Below are positions 17,552 to 26,708 of a DNA stretch of 34,221 nucleotides, in pieces. A model generated the notes under the pieces. It saw only the letters and a list, made by a program, of their open reading frames with translations. It searched no databases and was not told the origin of the DNA. Location: assembly GCA_015478735.1 (NCBI GenBank), contig JADMKQ010000058.1:1-34221 (forward strand). The letters are read 5' to 3'. Made by a program: the position numbers and the translations under genes. The first letter of the stretch is position 1. Each line of letters begins with the position of its first letter. Source of the stretch: Sphingorhabdus sp. Its GTDB lineage: Bacteria > Pseudomonadota > Alphaproteobacteria > Sphingomonadales > Sphingomonadaceae.

Positions 17552-18115
17552 ATGGCCCAATTGATCCTGTTCAACAAACCTTATGGTGTGCTGTCGCAAT
17601 TTACCGATAGCGGCACACAGACGGCGCGGCCTACTTTGTCGCACTATATTGATATACCCAGCGTTTATCCCGCGGGACGTCTGGACCGGGACAGCGAAGG
17701 TTTGTTGCTGCTGACAGATGATGGGAAACTGCAAGCGCGGATTGCCGATCCCAAATATAAGCTTTCGAAAACCTATCTGGCGCAGGTTGAGGGCGATGTG
17801 CAGGAGGAGAGCCTTGACCAATTGCGTCGCGGTGTGCGTTTGAAAGACGGTTTGACGCGTCCGGCCCGGGCTGAACGCATTGCCGAGCCTGACCTGTGGA
17901 CACGTGATCCGCCGGTGCGTTTTCGTAAAACTGTTCCGGATTGCTGGATAAAACTGACGATCAGTGAAGGACGAAATCGCCAGGTCCGCCGGATGACGGC
18001 GGCAATTGGTCATCCTACTCTGCGGCTGGTGCGGTGGAGTGTAGGGGAATGGACTTTGGACGGATTGTTATCAGGAGAATCGCGAAAAGCCGACCCGATC
18101 AAGCTGGTTCGATAA
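17552..18115 (+). CDS. rluE: 23S rRNA pseudouridine synthase, RluE-like
   Basis: This is a short RsuA-family pseudouridine synthase of 187 aa, without the N-terminal S4 domain, as in E. coli RluE, which modifies 23S rRNA position 2457. The protein starts at once with the synthase fold (MAQLILFNKPYGVLSQF). The catalytic Asp is in AGRLDRDSEGLLLLT, and ISEGRNRQVRRM is the second family motif. The frame can be extended 29 codons upstream to 17465, but that extension overlaps the roxA start and has no homology character, so ATG 17552 is preferred. Its last 17 bp overlap the end of the convergent helicase gene. Confidence 0.9.
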   Translation: MAQLILFNKPYGVLSQFTDSGTQTARPTLSHYIDIPSVYPAGRLDRDSEGLLLLTDDGKLQARIADPKYKLSKTYLAQVEGDVQEESLDQLRRGVRLKDGLTRPARAERIAEPDLWTRDPPVRFRKTVPDCWIKLTISEGRNRQVRRMTAAIGHPTLRLVRWSVGEWTLDGLLSGESRKADPIKLVR

Positions 18116-20417
18116 AGCTGTCCAGAACGCGCTTTTGCCCGGCTTTTTCAAACTCTATTTCCAGCTTGTTGCCGTCCTTTTCCATCACTTCGCCATAGCC
18201 GAATTTGGTATGGAATACGCGCATGCCTATAGTGACATCATCGCGGCCCTTGCTTCCAATGGTAGCTGTGTTGCTGCGGGCTTGCTTCATGCCATTTGGC
18301 GTGCTGTCAAAACTTCCAGCTTTGCGCGCACGCCTCCAGCCCGGACCGCGGTTTGATGCGCGGGAAGTATCGGCAAAGCTAGCGGAGCCAAAAGAGTCAG
18401 ACTGTTCTGACCAACCGGAGCGCCACACGCTTCCGCCGCCCATCATGCTGGATTCTTCTTCGATATGTTCTGCGGGTAATTCGCTGATGAAACGGGAGGG
18501 AATGGAGCTGGTCCATTGGCCGTATATTCGGCGATTTGCGGCATGGAAGATTGTGCATTTCTTGCGGGCGCGGGTGATGGCGACATAGGCAAGGCGGCGT
18601 TCTTCTTCCAGCGATGCAATCCCCCCTTCGTCAAGGCTGCGTTGAGACGGGAAGACGCCTTCCTCCCATCCCGCGCAAAACACATAGTCATATTCCAGAC
18701 CCTTGGCGCCGTGCATCGTCATGATTGTGACCTTTGCCTCATCATTCGCAGCATCATTATCCATGACCAGCGACACATGTTCAAGAAACTCGCCCAGCGT
18801 CTCATATTCTTCCATCGCGCGGGTCAGCTCGGTCAAGTTTTCGAGCCGTCCGGCGGCCTCCGGTGTGCGGTCGGCTTGTAACATCGTGGTATAGCCGCAT
18901 TCGTCCAGAACAACCCGCGCCAGCTCCGCGTGGGACAATCCCTCGGCATTGGTCCGCCAGCGCGCAAAATCGCGCATCACGCCTTGAAGCGTTGTCCTTG
19001 CCCGTGTCGGCAATTCATCCGTATCGCAAATGCTCAGCGCTGCTGCGGCGAGTGGAATCCCCTGTGCGCGGGCGAGGCGGTGGACTTTTTCCACAGTTTT
19101 ATCCCCAAGACCGCGTTTCGGCACATTGACGATCCGTTCAAAGGCAAGGTCATCAGCAGGCTGTGCAATAACACGCAGATAGGCGAGGGCGTCGCGGATT
19201 TCCGCGCGTTCGTAAAAGCGGAAGCCCCCGATAATCTTGTACGGCATGCCAATGGATATAAACCTGTCCTCAAACTCGCGTGTCTGGAATTGTGCGCGAA
19301 CAAGGATCGCCATCGCATCAAGGGACACCCCCTTGTTTTGCAGACTTTCCATTTCATCGCCCGCCCGACGTGCTTCTTCCTGGCCATCCCAGACCCCGAT
19401 GACTTGCACTTTCTCGCCATCCTGTTCTTCGGTCCATAATGTCTTGCCGAGACGGCCGCGATTATGGGCGATCAGAGCAGAAGCGGCGGCGAGAATGTGA
19501 GGTGTGGAGCGGTAATTCTGCTCGAGCTTAATGATTTTGGCGTCAGGAAAATCTTTCTCGAAGCGCAAAATATTGGCAACTTCAGCGCCCCGCCAGCTAT
19601 AGATTGATTGGTCATCATCACCAACACAGCAGATATTCTTGCGCTCCTGAGCGAGCAATCGCAGCCAGAGATACTGGCTTGAATTGGTATCCTGATATTC
19701 ATCAACCAGAATATATTTTAACCGCTCTTGATAGAGTTTCAGTATTTCGCGGTCTGTTTTCAGCAGGTTGAGGATATGGAGCAACAGATCGCCAAAATCG
19801 CAGGCATTGAGCACTTTTAGCCGCGCCTGATAGGCAGCATAAAATTCCTGACCGCGGCCATTGGCAAAGCGCTCATTCTCACCGGCATCAAGGTCACCCG
19901 GATTCAGCCCACGATTTTTCCACTGGTCGATCAGCCCGGCCAACATTCGCGGTGGATACCGCTTTTCGTCCAGTTCCGCTGCCTGAATCAATTGTTTTAT
20001 CAGGCGAAGCTGATCATCGGTATCAAGGATGGTGAAATTACTTTTGAGGCCGACCAGTTCAGCGTGGCGGCGCAGCATTTTGGCTCCGATACTGTGAAAG
20101 GTGCCAAGCCATGGCATAGCTTCAACCGCATCGCCGACAATTGCTCCGATCCGCTCCTTCATTTCGCGGGCGGCTTTGTTCGTAAAAGTCACAGCCAGAA
20201 TCTCGGACGGCCATGCTTTGCGCGAATAGATCAGATGTGCCAGCCGCCGGGTGAGGGCTGAGGTCTTTCCCGTACCCGCGCCGGCCAAGACCAGAACCGG
20301 ACCTTCGGTGCTCAGCACAGCATCGCGTTGCGGCGCATTCAGACCGCGCACATAAGGCGGATCATTTTCGGGGGATATATTGATTGGATCGGTCACGCGC
20401 GAACAGTTAGGGAACAT
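18099..20417 (-). CDS. uvrD: ATP-dependent DNA helicase UvrD/PcrA
   Basis: This superfamily 1A 3'-5' helicase is used in nucleotide-excision and mismatch repair. The chosen start gives 772 aa. Motifs in order: Q-motif LNAPQRDAV, Walker A AGAGTGKT (residues 45-52), motif Ia TFTNKAAREM, Walker B VDEYQDTN, motif III GDDDQSIYSWRGAE, motif IV LEQNYRS, motif V TMHGAKGLEYD and motif VI RRLAYVAITRARKK. The C-terminus carries the Tudor-like PcrA/UvrD domain (MRVFHTKFGYGEV...), which contacts RNA polymerase in characterised homologues. The start is uncertain: ATG 20417 was preferred over a TTG at 20438, and GTG 20396 is also possible. Confidence 0.93.
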   Translation of the reverse strand: MFPNCSRVTDPINISPENDPPYVRGLNAPQRDAVLSTEGPVLVLAGAGTGKTSALTRRLAHLIYSRKAWPSEILAVTFTNKAAREMKERIGAIVGDAVEAMPWLGTFHSIGAKMLRRHAELVGLKSNFTILDTDDQLRLIKQLIQAAELDEKRYPPRMLAGLIDQWKNRGLNPGDLDAGENERFANGRGQEFYAAYQARLKVLNACDFGDLLLHILNLLKTDREILKLYQERLKYILVDEYQDTNSSQYLWLRLLAQERKNICCVGDDDQSIYSWRGAEVANILRFEKDFPDAKIIKLEQNYRSTPHILAAASALIAHNRGRLGKTLWTEEQDGEKVQVIGVWDGQEEARRAGDEMESLQNKGVSLDAMAILVRAQFQTREFEDRFISIGMPYKIIGGFRFYERAEIRDALAYLRVIAQPADDLAFERIVNVPKRGLGDKTVEKVHRLARAQGIPLAAAALSICDTDELPTRARTTLQGVMRDFARWRTNAEGLSHAELARVVLDECGYTTMLQADRTPEAAGRLENLTELTRAMEEYETLGEFLEHVSLVMDNDAANDEAKVTIMTMHGAKGLEYDYVFCAGWEEGVFPSQRSLDEGGIASLEEERRLAYVAITRARKKCTIFHAANRRIYGQWTSSIPSRFISELPAEHIEEESSMMGGGSVWRSGWSEQSDSFGSASFADTSRASNRGPGWRRARKAGSFDSTPNGMKQARSNTATIGSKGRDDVTIGMRVFHTKFGYGEVMEKDGNKLEIEFEKAGQKRVLDSFIEPA

Positions 20418-20517
20418 CACCAGCGGCGGCAAGAGCAATTTTGCCAGCGACGGTTAGCTATTCTCTCTCCCTCCCTTTCAGGAAGTGGGATTTTGGAATG
20501 GAGGGTTGTAATTTATG

Positions 20518-20545
20518 TTGCAGTGCACCATATGCGCCGGATACT
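20518..20545 (+). promoter_or_regulatory. Possible promoter of the 41-codon secreted peptide gene
   Basis: TTGCAG at 20518-20523 and GATACT at 20540-20545 are 16 bp apart. Both boxes match the sigma-70 consensus at four positions. The predicted start would leave a leader of about 20 nt containing GGAA before the ATG at 20573. The match is modest. Confidence 0.3.
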
Positions 20546-20572
20546 GAAAATCACTTCTGATCGGAATGTAAA

Positions 20573-20698
20573 ATGAGCAAACGTTTAATGTTTAGCGCGA
20601 TTGTCGCAACGATCATGATGGTCGCTACTACAGCCTATAGCCACTCGCAAAACCAAGCGAGCGAAACAGCTTCCGCTTACGAGACTGCAAATAGCTGA
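20573..20698 (+). CDS. Small secreted peptide, unknown
   Basis: This is a 41-codon reading frame. The N-terminus is a good signal peptide: a basic start (MSKR), a hydrophobic core (residues 6-19) and a likely cleavage after AYS (about residue 23). The mature part would be only about 18 residues (HSQNQASETASAY...), polar and rich in Ser, Ala, Glu and Thr. A GGAA ribosome-binding site lies seven bases before the ATG, and tandem stops (TGATAG) close it. The gene is convergent with rsmD, whose stop is 8 bp away. I recognise no family. Very short proteins of this pattern are common in sphingomonads but rarely annotated. Confidence 0.55.
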   Translation: MSKRLMFSAIVATIMMVATTAYSHSQNQASETASAYETANS

Positions 20699-20706
20699 TA
20701 GTAAAT

Positions 20707-21255
20707 TCAAGCGGGGCGCAGGATATGTAGTCTTGCGATTCCGCTCTCGCGCAGACTTTCCAGTTTAAAATTCTTGACCTCGATTTCTTCTTTACGAGAG
20801 GTTTCTATCGCTATCCAGCTGGATGGCGCAAACCAGCCGTGGCGACCCAGCTTGTCGAGGGTGACGGCGGCGGCTCCGGTTTCGTAGGGCGGGTCCATAA
20901 GAATAAGGTCATAGGCCTGGCGCGCCGGTCCAAGGGCAAGAACCGAACCAATCCTGATATCTGTCTTAGCAGTCCGGTCGCCAGTTAGCGTCTCGATATT
21001 CTTTTCCAAAGCTTTCAGGGCTTCGCGATCCTGCTCGACAAATGTGCAGTGCGCGGCGCCGCGGGACAATGCTTCCAGACCCAGCGCGCCGGAACCAGAG
21101 AACAGGTCAAGCACCTGCAAATCGGCAAAATCACCCAATCGGCTGGTCAGCATGGAAAACAGCCTTTCCCGTGTCCGGTCTGCGGTAGGGCGCGTCGTCT
21201 CTCCTTTGGGCGCCACAATTTTCCGCCCGCGCCATTCACCAGCGATAATGCGCAT
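20707..21255 (-). CDS. rsmD: 16S rRNA (guanine966-N2)-methyltransferase
   Basis: This enzyme methylates G966 of 16S rRNA during small-subunit assembly, using SAM. The length of 182 aa is typical. The protein begins MRIIAGEWRGRKI, a family hallmark, with RPTADRTRERLF next. The SAM loop is LDLFSGSGALGLEAL, and the catalytic NPPY-type motif is LMDPPYE. The gene starts 12 bp after the stop of the rluB-like gene on the same strand, so the two form an rRNA-modification operon. Confidence 0.94.
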   Translation of the reverse strand: MRIIAGEWRGRKIVAPKGETTRPTADRTRERLFSMLTSRLGDFADLQVLDLFSGSGALGLEALSRGAAHCTFVEQDREALKALEKNIETLTGDRTAKTDIRIGSVLALGPARQAYDLILMDPPYETGAAAVTLDKLGRHGWFAPSSWIAIETSRKEEIEVKNFKLESLRESGIARLHILRPA

Positions 21256-21267
21256 ATCAAAAGTTCC

Positions 21268-22119
21268 TTACTTCAGACTTTTCCGGAACTTGACCAAGTC
21301 ATGACGGCGCACCGCTTCGATTTCCCCTTTGGGCAGGTCATCGAGTAAAAACGGCCCATAACGGGTGCGAATCAATCGCGATACTTTCAGTCCCAAATGT
21401 TCCAGAACCCGGCGGACTTCACGGTTCTTGCCTTCGGTAAGGGTCATCTCGATCCACTGGTTGCGGCCTGTCCGGCGTTCCAGATTGGCTTCGATTGGAC
21501 CGTAATGAATGCCCTCGACTGTGATGCCGCGATATAGTTCCTCAAGTTGGTTCTGCGTGATGTCGCCAAAGGTCCGTGCGCGATAGGTTCGCTCAACACC
21601 GGTTTTGGGTAATTCCATCTCACGCTTGAATTCGCCGTCCGTGGTCATCAGCAATAACCCTTCAGTGTTCAAGTCGAGACGGCCAATCGGTATAATCCGC
21701 TCCATATCCTTGGGCAGTACATCGTAAATGGTCTTGCGCCCCGCTGGATCACGTTCTGCGGTCAGATAGCCACTAGGCTTGTGGAACCGGAAAAGCTTTG
21801 CGGGGGATGGCTCTGCAACGGGGTTACCATCGACGGTAATTCCGTTCAGATTTTTCAAAAGCATAGAAGGATGATCCACAGTGACACCGTTCAGAGCAAT
21901 TCGCTCATCGCTGATCATCCGCTCAATCTCGCGCCGGGAAGCCACACCAGCGCGGGCCAGCAGTTTTGCAATACGCTGCCCTTCGCGCACGGATGATTCA
22001 TCCGGTGCCTCATCCGGCGATTTTGTTGATTTGGCGCGGCCATCATTCTGCTTTGCTCCGCGAGTGGGCCTGGCTTTATAGACTTTACCTGATTCTTTAT
22101 CGGTCATGTTTTTGCGCAT
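21268..22119 (-). CDS. rluB: Pseudouridine synthase with S4 domain, RluB-like
   Basis: This RsuA-family pseudouridine synthase most resembles RluB, which acts on 23S rRNA. A basic, low-complexity N-terminal tail of about 45 residues is followed by the S4 RNA-binding domain (RIAKLLARAGVASRREIERMI). The synthase domain comes next, with RFHKPSGYLT, the catalytic Asp in PIGRLDLNTEGLLLMT, and LTEGKNREVRRVLEHLG. ATG 22119 gives 283 aa, and ATG 22107 is equally possible; the TTG at 22143 is unlikely. It leads into rsmD. The target base cannot be proven from sequence, and RluF or RsuA activity remains possible. Confidence 0.88.
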   Translation of the reverse strand: MRKNMTDKESGKVYKARPTRGAKQNDGRAKSTKSPDEAPDESSVREGQRIAKLLARAGVASRREIERMISDERIALNGVTVDHPSMLLKNLNGITVDGNPVAEPSPAKLFRFHKPSGYLTAERDPAGRKTIYDVLPKDMERIIPIGRLDLNTEGLLLMTTDGEFKREMELPKTGVERTYRARTFGDITQNQLEELYRGITVEGIHYGPIEANLERRTGRNQWIEMTLTEGKNREVRRVLEHLGLKVSRLIRTRYGPFLLDDLPKGEIEAVRRHDLVKFRKSLK

Positions 22120-22273
22120 GGCCGAAAATGGACTTTCCCGCAATCCGTAACCTTTGAGATGAGTAAGTGCTATGGTGGGGCAGAGCGCTCGATATTTGCG
22201 CGTAGCAGTAGAATCTGTCTGGTATTTGATGCATTTGCCGCTAGTGTTTCGTGTAGTTTTTAGGGAGAGTAGT

Positions 22274-23620
22274 GTGAATGGGGAAATAGCAGATGCCGGA
22301 TGGCGGCAGGCCTTACCGAAAAGTATCAGACCCTATAGCGAAGCAGCCCCGCTTGCTGCTTTTTTCTTAGGCATTTCATCCGCTCTTCCGCTCACTATGA
22401 TTGCAGCAACCCTTACCACCCGTTTGGCACAGGCGGGAATCGAGAAATCCACTGTCACTGCTTTTGCGTTGACGTTCCTCGCCTATAATTTCAAATGGCT
22501 CTGGGCACCGATTATCGATGTTGTCAAACTGCCGATAATTGGTCGGATGGGACAGCGTTTGTCTTGGCTGATCCTTACCGCGGCTCTCGCAATGGCGGCG
22601 ATTATTTATCTTGGTTCATTGAATCCACAGGATAATATTGTGACGGTGGCGGTGGCGGCGATTATGGTTGGTATCGCAGGTGCAACCTTTGATGTCGTGA
22701 TTGATGCCTATCGTATCGAATTGCTGGAGCCCGAACAATTGGGTGTGGGGTCAGGCATGTCGCAATATGGTTGGCGCATCGGCGCGGCCACGGCAGGTGC
22801 AGTGGCATTAGTGATTGCGGCGCGCAGTAATTGGTCGGTGGCCTATTATGCCTGTTCGTTATTTGCATTATTCGCGGTTTTCACGGGCCTGATCATGCGC
22901 GAACCCAGTCGGCGTCAGGAACCACAGCCACTTAAAGGGCCGCTTCAGGCCGCGGTTGCCTATGCTAGCCCGCTTGTGGAATTTTTCAAACGCTCTGGCG
23001 CGCCAGTAGTTTTGCTGTTCGTGCTGGTTCACAAAATTGGTGATACTCTCGCCAATTTGACGTTCCGGCTGTTGTTTGAAGACCTTGGATTCACCAATGA
23101 TGAGATCGCTTTCTATGATGTAAGCTTAGGCTTTTTTGCATTTCTGGTCGGTATATTTGTCGGTGGTGTTGTGTATTCCCGTCTGGGCATGAAAAAGGCC
23201 GTTATGCTTAGCCTTGTGCTAATGGCGGTTAGCAACCTGTCCTTTGCTGGCCTTGCGGCAAGCGGTCATAATAACTGGGCAATGGCAGCCGCAATCGCCT
23301 TTGAAAATTTTGCCAGTGGTATTGGCGGTGTAGCGGTCGTCGCCTATCTGTCAGCACTTTGTAATTTAAGCTTTACGGCCACACAATTCGCATTACTATC
23401 GGCAGCCGCGAGCATATTGGGCCGTTTCCTGACAGGGACAACTGCAGGAACGCTGATTGAGGCGATGGGGTATGTCAATTTCTACCTGTTAACTACCGTG
23501 GCCGCCTTCCCGGGCGTTATTATGTTCTGGTTAATGATACGTTCCGGCCTAGTGGACCGCTCATTGGGCACCGCGGGCACCGAACATTCGGATGAAGATG
23601 ATGTGCCGGTTCGTGCTTAA
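22274..23620 (+). CDS. AmpG-like MFS transporter (muropeptide permease family)
   Basis: This 448-aa MFS protein of the AmpG family imports anhydromuropeptides across the inner membrane in characterised members, feeding cell-wall recycling. AmpG-type features are PLAAFFLGISSALPLTMI at TM1, the KWLWAPIIDVVKLPIIGRMGQR loop and the DVVIDAYRIELLEPEQLGVGSGM segment. The frame is open to an ATG at 22172, but the GTG at 22274 has AGGGAG six bases upstream and gives the standard length, so I chose it. The stop shares TTAA (23617-23620) with the folC stop on the other strand. Whether the substrate is muropeptide is inferred from family only. Confidence 0.85.
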   Translation: MNGEIADAGWRQALPKSIRPYSEAAPLAAFFLGISSALPLTMIAATLTTRLAQAGIEKSTVTAFALTFLAYNFKWLWAPIIDVVKLPIIGRMGQRLSWLILTAALAMAAIIYLGSLNPQDNIVTVAVAAIMVGIAGATFDVVIDAYRIELLEPEQLGVGSGMSQYGWRIGAATAGAVALVIAARSNWSVAYYACSLFALFAVFTGLIMREPSRRQEPQPLKGPLQAAVAYASPLVEFFKRSGAPVVLLFVLVHKIGDTLANLTFRLLFEDLGFTNDEIAFYDVSLGFFAFLVGIFVGGVVYSRLGMKKAVMLSLVLMAVSNLSFAGLAASGHNNWAMAAAIAFENFASGIGGVAVVAYLSALCNLSFTATQFALLSAAASILGRFLTGTTAGTLIEAMGYVNFYLLTTVAAFPGVIMFWLMIRSGLVDRSLGTAGTEHSDEDDVPVRA

Positions 23621-24954
23621 TCTGGCAATTGCCCATTAGCTCCCAGCACAGAACCAGCAAGGTATAGCGAACCAGCGATCAGCACCGTTTGAGGCCTGTG
23701 TGCCGCGACCATTTTTAATGCCGCTGTCACATCGGGGGCGCTGGATATTTCCTGGTTGATACTGGGAAAGTCTGCGGCGCTATGGGCTTCATGATCATCG
23801 ACCGGAACCACCGTGATACTTGCGATTTTTGACTCCAACGGTTTTATGATCGCAGCAGGGTCCTTGTTGGCTAGCATACCAATAATGATATGGATGGACT
23901 GATCTGGATAGTCCTTAAAATGTGCCGCTAGTGCTTCGCCTGCATTCACGTTATGCCCGCCGTCGAGCCAGGTTTCACTATCGGGCGACAATATATCACG
24001 AAGCGGACCGGGCGACAGTTTTTGTAGCCGCGCTGGCCACTTCGCCCAACCCATCGCCGCGCGAAATGCAGCTTCGGAAATCTGTATCACATCCTGATGG
24101 CGGAGCATCGCTAGAGCAAGAGCAGCGTTATCTGCTTGATGAGCGCCGGGCAGGGCGGGAAGGGGGAGCGTAAGTTTCCCTTGCTCATCGCGGTAATGAA
24201 GCTCGCCTTCATAAATGGCGGCGTCCCAAGCTTCTCCGCGCGGCAGATATTGCGCGCCGGTAACCTCTGCATAATCGGAAATCGCAGCCGTCATATCAGC
24301 GTTATATTTCTGGGACAGCAAGGGTGCACCTCGCTTTGCAATTCCTGCTTTCTCCCACGCAATACGGGTTAGCGGGTCGACTGGTGTGCCTGCTTCCGGT
24401 GATAGCAGAAACGCTTCATGATCTATACCTAGAGCCGCTATACCTGTTGCCGCTGGATGTTGCACAATATTGGTGGCATCCAACCGTCCACCCAGGCCCA
24501 CTTCCATTATGCATGCATCCGCAGCTGTTTCGGAAAAGGCAAGGATCGCAGCAGCAGTCGTAGCTTCAAAAAAGCTGGGGTTAATATCCGCGCTTTCGTC
24601 CAGAACGCACGCCAGTAATTGCGCCAGATATTCATCCTCGATCAGCGATCCGGACAGCCGGATCCGTTCATTGAAACGGACCAGATGAGGACTGGAATAG
24701 ACATGCGCTTTCAGGCCCTCAGCCTCTATCGCAGCGCGCAAAAAGGCGCATGTAGAGCCTTTGCCATTGGTTCCGGCAACATGAAATACTGGGGGTAGCT
24801 TTAAGTGCGGATTGCCAAGCCGTTCCATAACCACGCTAATCCGCTCCAGACCCAGCACATCTCGGCCGGGGGAGAGTAAAGAGAGGCGGTCGAGTTGCTC
24901 CTGAACCGCCGGGTGATCGGAGCGTGCGCCGTCTGCCATTATTAGAGCGCGCAT
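23617..24954 (-). CDS. folC: Bifunctional folylpolyglutamate/dihydrofolate synthase
   Basis: This enzyme adds glutamate to dihydropteroate and to folates, using ATP. The chosen start gives 445 aa. The P-loop is GTNGKGS at residues 61-67, the Mur-ligase-like FNERIRLSG follows, and then FFEATTAAAILAF, GLGGRLDATN and the C-terminal WLDGGHNVNAGE motif. The frame stays open to 25008, but the first 18 codons of that version fall in repeat-like DNA next to a palindrome. ATG 24954 has AAAAGA directly before it; ATG 24939 is an alternative. It is the last gene of the lapA-to-folC run. Confidence 0.93.
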   Translation of the reverse strand: MRALIMADGARSDHPAVQEQLDRLSLLSPGRDVLGLERISVVMERLGNPHLKLPPVFHVAGTNGKGSTCAFLRAAIEAEGLKAHVYSSPHLVRFNERIRLSGSLIEDEYLAQLLACVLDESADINPSFFEATTAAAILAFSETAADACIMEVGLGGRLDATNIVQHPAATGIAALGIDHEAFLLSPEAGTPVDPLTRIAWEKAGIAKRGAPLLSQKYNADMTAAISDYAEVTGAQYLPRGEAWDAAIYEGELHYRDEQGKLTLPLPALPGAHQADNAALALAMLRHQDVIQISEAAFRAAMGWAKWPARLQKLSPGPLRDILSPDSETWLDGGHNVNAGEALAAHFKDYPDQSIHIIIGMLANKDPAAIIKPLESKIASITVVPVDDHEAHSAADFPSINQEISSAPDVTAALKMVAAHRPQTVLIAGSLYLAGSVLGANGQLPD

Positions 24955-25014
24955 TCTTTTAGAAAAGGTGTGGGAGTGGGTCGCGAGCGAAGCAGAGCAG
25001 TGCTGCACCCCCGG

Positions 25015-25036
25015 CCCCTCCCCTTAAGGGGAGGGG
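25015..25036. repeat. Perfect 22-bp palindrome between accD and folC
   Basis: CCCCTCCCCTT is followed immediately by its exact complement, centred on TTAA. The flanks are GC-rich and unlike the adjacent genes. The palindrome lies 9 bp downstream of the accD stop and could attenuate or stabilise the accD message. Its style resembles dispersed GC-rich intergenic repeats seen in sphingomonads, which I cannot confirm from one copy. Confidence 0.6.
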
Positions 25037-25045
25037 GGAGGAGGT

Positions 25046-25900
25046 TCACGCTGCTGTTTTCCAGGCCATGAGATAACCCATGATATGGGCCAACTGCGCG
25101 CGCAATTCCTTGCGGTGGACAACCATGTCTACCATACCATGTTCCAGCAGATATTCTGCAGTCTGAAACCCTTCGGGCAGTTTTTCACGGATGGTGTTTT
25201 CAATCACGCGCTGTCCGGCAAAGCCGATCAGTGCGCCGGGTTCCGATATTTGCACATCGCCCAACATAGCATAGCTTGCCGTAACGCCGCCCGTCGTCGG
25301 GTCAGTCAGCACGACAATGAAGGGCAGTCCCGCTTCACGCAGCATAGAAATGGCCACAGTGGTTTTGGGCATCTGCATCAACGACAAAATGCCTTCTTGC
25401 ATCCGCGCTCCGCCAGCTGCTGTAAAAATAATATAAGGGCATTGCTCCTGTAATGCGCGGTTCGCGCCATCCACAAAAGCTTGGCCCACAGCCAGTCCCA
25501 TGGAACCGCCCATGAAGGCAAAATCCTGAACCCCGACTACGCACGGGCTGCTTTCGATTGTACCGAAAACATTGATTAGTGCATCCTGTTCACCGGTTTT
25601 GGTGCGAGCATCTTTCAAGCGGTCGGTATATTTTTTCTGGTCTTTGAACTTGAGAGGATCTTCTTGAACGGCAGCATAAGGAAGGCGTTCCCAGCTATCT
25701 TCATCCATAATCTGTGCAAAGCGCACATCCGGACCAATGCGGCCATGATGGTCACATTTCGGGCAGATATGCATATTTTCCTGATATTCTTTCAGAAAAA
25801 CCATGGCTTCGCATTTCTTGCATTTATGCCAAAGGTTGTCGGGTGTTTCTTTCTTGGTGATCGAGGCGATCTTGTTACGGACATTTCTAAGCCAAGACAT
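25046..25900 (-). CDS. accD: Acetyl-CoA carboxylase carboxyltransferase subunit beta
   Basis: This is the beta half of the carboxyltransferase that makes malonyl-CoA for fatty-acid synthesis; AccA is not in the window. The N-terminal zinc ribbon is intact, with Cys27, Cys30, Cys46 and Cys49. The crotonase-fold motifs follow: [26 protein letters not shown] and [16 protein letters not shown], then [17 protein letters not shown]. The length of 284 aa is standard. It starts 19 bp after the trpA stop, in the conserved trpA-accD-folC order. Confidence 0.97.
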   Translation of the reverse strand: MSWLRNVRNKIASITKKETPDNLWHKCKKCEAMVFLKEYQENMHICPKCDHHGRIGPDVRFAQIMDEDSWERLPYAAVQEDPLKFKDQKKYTDRLKDARTKTGEQDALINVFGTIESSPCVVGVQDFAFMGGSMGLAVGQAFVDGANRALQEQCPYIIFTAAGGARMQEGILSLMQMPKTTVAISMLREAGLPFIVVLTDPTTGGVTASYAMLGDVQISEPGALIGFAGQRVIENTIREKLPEGFQTAEYLLEHGMVDMVVHRKELRAQLAHIMGYLMAWKTAA

Positions 25901-25919
25901 GCTTCAATTCCCCAGATTC

Positions 25920-26708
25920 TTAACGTGCGTTTCTGATAGCATCAGAAAGCGATTTTACATAGTCCCTCACATAGGGCGCTGCGCTGCCGCTATGTTCAGC
26001 GATGATCTCTACTATAGCGGAGCCAACGACCACACCGTCTGCAACGCGGGCAATATTGGCGGCCTGATCCGGTGTACGAATACCAAAGCCAACCGCGACA
26101 GGCAGGTCTGTTCCTGCTTTCAGGCGGCTGACCGCTTCTTCGATGCTAACCTGTGCAGCTTGTTGCAAGCCAGTGATGCCAGCGACCGACACATAGTAAA
26201 GAAAACCGGATGCGTTGTTCAAAATTGCCGGCAGGCGCGCTGCATCGGTCGTTGGAGTCGCGAGACGAACAACCGCAACATCTTTTGCGCGTAAACCGTC
26301 CCCCAGACTATCGTCTTCCTCAACAGGAATATCGACGCAGATAACGCCATCAATTCCCGCATCAACGCAAGCGTCGGCAAACCAGTCAGCACCCCGGATC
26401 GTCATCGGATTGGCATAACCCATTAGCACGAGGGGAACCGTGGGGTGGCGCTTCCGAAAAGCAGTCGCAATGCTGAAAACATCGGCTGTTTTAGTGCCAG
26501 CAGCCAGACTGCGGATATTGGCGGCCTGAATCGATGGGCCATCTGCCATCGGGTCAGTAAACGGCATACCAAGCTCAATAATATCCGCCCCGCCTTCTAC
26601 CAGCGCATCAAGAATGGCAGGCATATCCGCAGGCGTCGGATCGCCAACGGTCACAAAAGTGACAAGCGCCGCGCGGTCGCTCGGGAAAGCTTTTGCAAGA
26701 CGCGTCAT
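25920..26708 (-). CDS. trpA: Tryptophan synthase alpha subunit
   Basis: This subunit cleaves indole-3-glycerol phosphate to indole and glyceraldehyde-3-phosphate. The protein is a 262-aa TIM barrel. Catalytic Glu45 is in IIELGMPF and Asp56 is in DPMADGP, matching E49 and D60 of the E. coli enzyme. The phosphate-binding GFGI segment is near residue 207. The start overlaps the trpB stop by 4 bp, so the two subunits should be made in balance and channel indole between them. Confidence 0.96.
   Translation of the reverse strand: MTRLAKAFPSDRAALVTFVTVGDPTPADMPAILDALVEGGADIIELGMPFTDPMADGPSIQAANIRSLAAGTKTADVFSIATAFRKRHPTVPLVLMGYANPMTIRGADWFADACVDAGIDGVICVDIPVEEDDSLGDGLRAKDVAVVRLATPTTDAARLPAILNNASGFLYYVSVAGITGLQQAAQVSIEEAVSRLKAGTDLPVAVGFGIRTPDQAANIARVADGVVVGSAIVEIIAEHSGSAAPYVRDYVKSLSDAIRNAR

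Noticed and set aside
22172-22273. 34-codon upstream extension of the AmpG-like gene
   Set aside because: GTG 22274 has AGGGAG at ideal spacing and gives the expected AmpG length.
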